Positions 62,422-64,000 of a DNA stretch of 64,000 bases are shown here, piece by piece. Origin of the DNA: Erodium maritimum. Lineage: Eukaryota > Streptophyta > Magnoliopsida > Geraniales > Geraniaceae. The notes beneath the pieces were generated by a model that saw only the letters and a program-made list of their open reading frames with translations, was not told the origin of the DNA and did no database searches. Both the position numbers and the translations under genes were made by a program. The DNA is taken from the NCBI GenBank assembly GCA_963921825.1, contig OY997595.1, positions 12,889,228 through 12,953,227 of the forward strand. The letters are read 5' to 3'. The first letter of the stretch is position 1. Every line of letters starts with the position of its first letter.

Positions 62422-62999
62422 TTGTTTATATCATTGCTATTGTCACTGCTACAGAAGCAATTATTACTTACCCAATTATTGAATCGATAATGAATATGAT
62501 TGGATCGGTCATATTTTTTACATATAACATAACTTAAAAACCAAAAAACATCGTCTAGTGTTGTTTTCCTTTTACACGTATGATAAAGGAGCTGCTTAAT
62601 TAGTTGTGTTTGCATATATATGGGTGAAGGGCTCGCTGGTGCAACTATATAGTATGGATCAAAGGAAAGTCATCAGGAAGTCTCTCTGGCTTGAAAATCG
62701 TGTCCAAACCCCTTCTATGTAACCCTAGCCGCCAGGTCCTTCTTCATCGTTTCCATCGGCTCCGGCCATGGTCGGTGCCGGTGGCGACCTTCTCCCCTCC
62801 CCCTTCTTTTCTCTGTGGGTTTTCTTCCTCCCCTTTGACCTCGCCGCCGAGTCGCGGCTGTCCAAGCTTGCCGTTTACTCGCCTCTTCTTCCTGGTCGAT
62901 GGTGGTTCATCCGGAATCGTTGGCTCCTGCTAATGTTATCGTGAACCATGGCCGAAGCGAGCTTGCCGGAGCTCATAGCTCAACCCTCCCTCCGACTGG
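62422..62999. other. Intergenic, with start of a GC-rich repeat-like domain
   Basis: Bases 62422-62690 are AT-rich without features. From about 62690 GC content rises sharply, with open frames on the plus strand (62691-62933, 62899-63111) that show no known domain. Confidence 0.35.
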
Positions 63000-63320
63000 T
63001 TCAGATCTGACGCAGCTCGCTCCGATTAGCCGGCTGTGGTTGGAGTGGTCAGGTCATGGTTTGTTGCCGGAGTTGCAGCTGGCAGGTCAGTGTTTATCGC
63101 CGGAGTTGTAGCTAGGCTGGTCGGATTTGCGACCAAGCTCCGGGTGCTTCCGTGGGGGTTCAGATCTGATGCAGGTCGCTCCGACTTGCCGGCTGTGGTT
63201 GTAGTGGTCAGGTCAGGGTTTGTCGCCGGAGTTGCAGCTGGGCAGGTCAGTGTTTGTCGCCGGAGTGGCAGCTGGGCTGGCCGGATTTATGACCGAGCTC
63301 CGGGTGCTTCCGTGGGGGTT
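63000..63320 (+). repeat. Two-copy 160-bp tandem repeat
   Basis: Units begin TTCAGATCTGA at 63000 and 63160. Both carry GCCGGCTGTGGTT, GTGGTCAGGTCA, TCGCCGGAGT and end CCGGGTGCTTCCGTGGGGG. Each unit also has an internal partial repeat of GCCGGAGTTGCAGCTGG. Confidence 0.85.
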
Positions 63321-64000
63321 CTCGTACCAGGTTTGAAGGCACAGTTCAATGCTGGGCTAGGGCCTGACCTGGACTTGGCTCTGGCTTGGGCTTCGGCCTG
63401 GGCCAGTGTTCTGGGCCCGGGCTTGTCTTGGGCCAACAACTAGGGCCTGTTCTGGGCTACGGCCTGGTCCAGTGCTTTGGACCTGCTCCTTGGTCCTTTC
63501 AGCTCATCCCAGCAGGTTTGGTGTGTGGGTCTTGCCGACGTTGGTTTGTGCTCGGACTTCCGTTGGAGGTGCTTCTCCCGTTCACAAGGTTCCGGTGGGT
63601 AAGATTTCTCTTCACCTCTTTATCTTCATGCGCTTTGGTTGTAGACACTATTAGCCTCCTAGTATTAGTTCCACTTAAGTCTTCGTCGCTCCTCTCCACA
63701 TTGTTGGGGGGGGGGGGGGGGGGGGGGGCTCGTCGGTCATTTAGGTGTTGGTCTCCGACGAGGTTTTAGGCTTCAGTGCCATCCTTCGAAGTCTTGTGGA
63801 TTCTGATTCTAAGGGGTTTAGTATCAGTGGCTATTTCCTCTGAATCATCTCTGCCGTTTGCGGTGCTGGCCGTCGGCGTGTCATTGCCTTTTCTATTTTT
63901 GGAGGGTTTTTTTTATGACGAGATGAGGTGTTTATTACTACAAAATGCTGGTAAGAGGTTTGGGGTGTTTTGTTTGGTCTCGGAGGGCTGTGTTCGGGTT
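63321..64000 (+). other. GC-rich repeat-like sequence running off the window
   Basis: GGGCTTGG/GGCCTGG-rich simple sequence at 63350-63470 is followed by a run of 23 G at 63706-63728 and a T-rich tail (63890-63912). The composition resembles the 1.1-kb insertion at 50763-51859, so a non-LTR retroelement is possible. I cannot prove it within this window. Confidence 0.3.

Noticed and set aside
1-64000. tRNA, rRNA, CRISPR arrays or bacterial-type operons
   Set aside because: I looked for cloverleaf-like and spaced-repeat patterns by eye and found none I could support; a tRNA scan would be needed to exclude tRNAs.

Overview
The window is nuclear DNA of a flowering plant. Genes are split into many short exons with GT-AG (occasionally GC-AG) introns, and the encoded proteins are plant-specific or plant-typed: ASY3, DET1, a pectin acetylesterase and a plant cathepsin B. 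The DET1 protein reads most like asterid eudicot versions. That is an inference from memory, and I cannot name the species.

Layout. Bases 1-8.5 kb hold two plus-strand genes: the meiotic axis gene ASY3 (10 coding exons, 813 aa) and a two-exon DUF1685-type gene (170 aa). From 9.8 to 50.3 kb all five genes lie on the minus strand: pectin acetylesterase (12 exons, 433 aa), a mitochondrial COQ8/ABC1-type atypical kinase (8 exons, 633 aa), DET1 (11 coding exons, 521 aa), a three-repeat paladin-like phosphatase (19 exons, 1259 aa) and a cathepsin B-like protease (11 exons including a 5-nt microexon, 352 aa). I rebuilt each gene exon by exon. Every phase closes and each total is a multiple of three. 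These are unrelated single-copy housekeeping or developmental genes, and nothing suggests they form a cluster.

The gaps, introns and the last 14 kb hold mobile DNA: two PIF/Harbinger-type elements (21.9-24.6 and 59.2-61.5 kb) carrying only broken SANT/NAM-like ORF1 genes; foldback MITEs with 9-bp target duplications (13.46-13.85 and 61.9-62.4 kb); Stowaway-like and Tourist-like MITEs; two elements sitting inside (TA)n tracts; a TRIM and a short retroposon in paladin introns; a 1.1-kb insertion with a 14-bp duplication; and a 3.0-kb LTR-like block flanked by a 240-bp direct duplication.

The observations most worth a second look are the 5-nt microexon carrying the oxyanion-hole Gln of cathepsin B, the foldback MITE that captured a piece of a Harbinger ORF1 gene in a less damaged form than the local element, the 240-bp duplication around the LTR-like block, and the degenerate third phosphatase loop of the paladin protein. 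I see no CRISPR, operon-like or defence-type system. The window looks like ordinary plant euchromatin grading into repeat-rich DNA.
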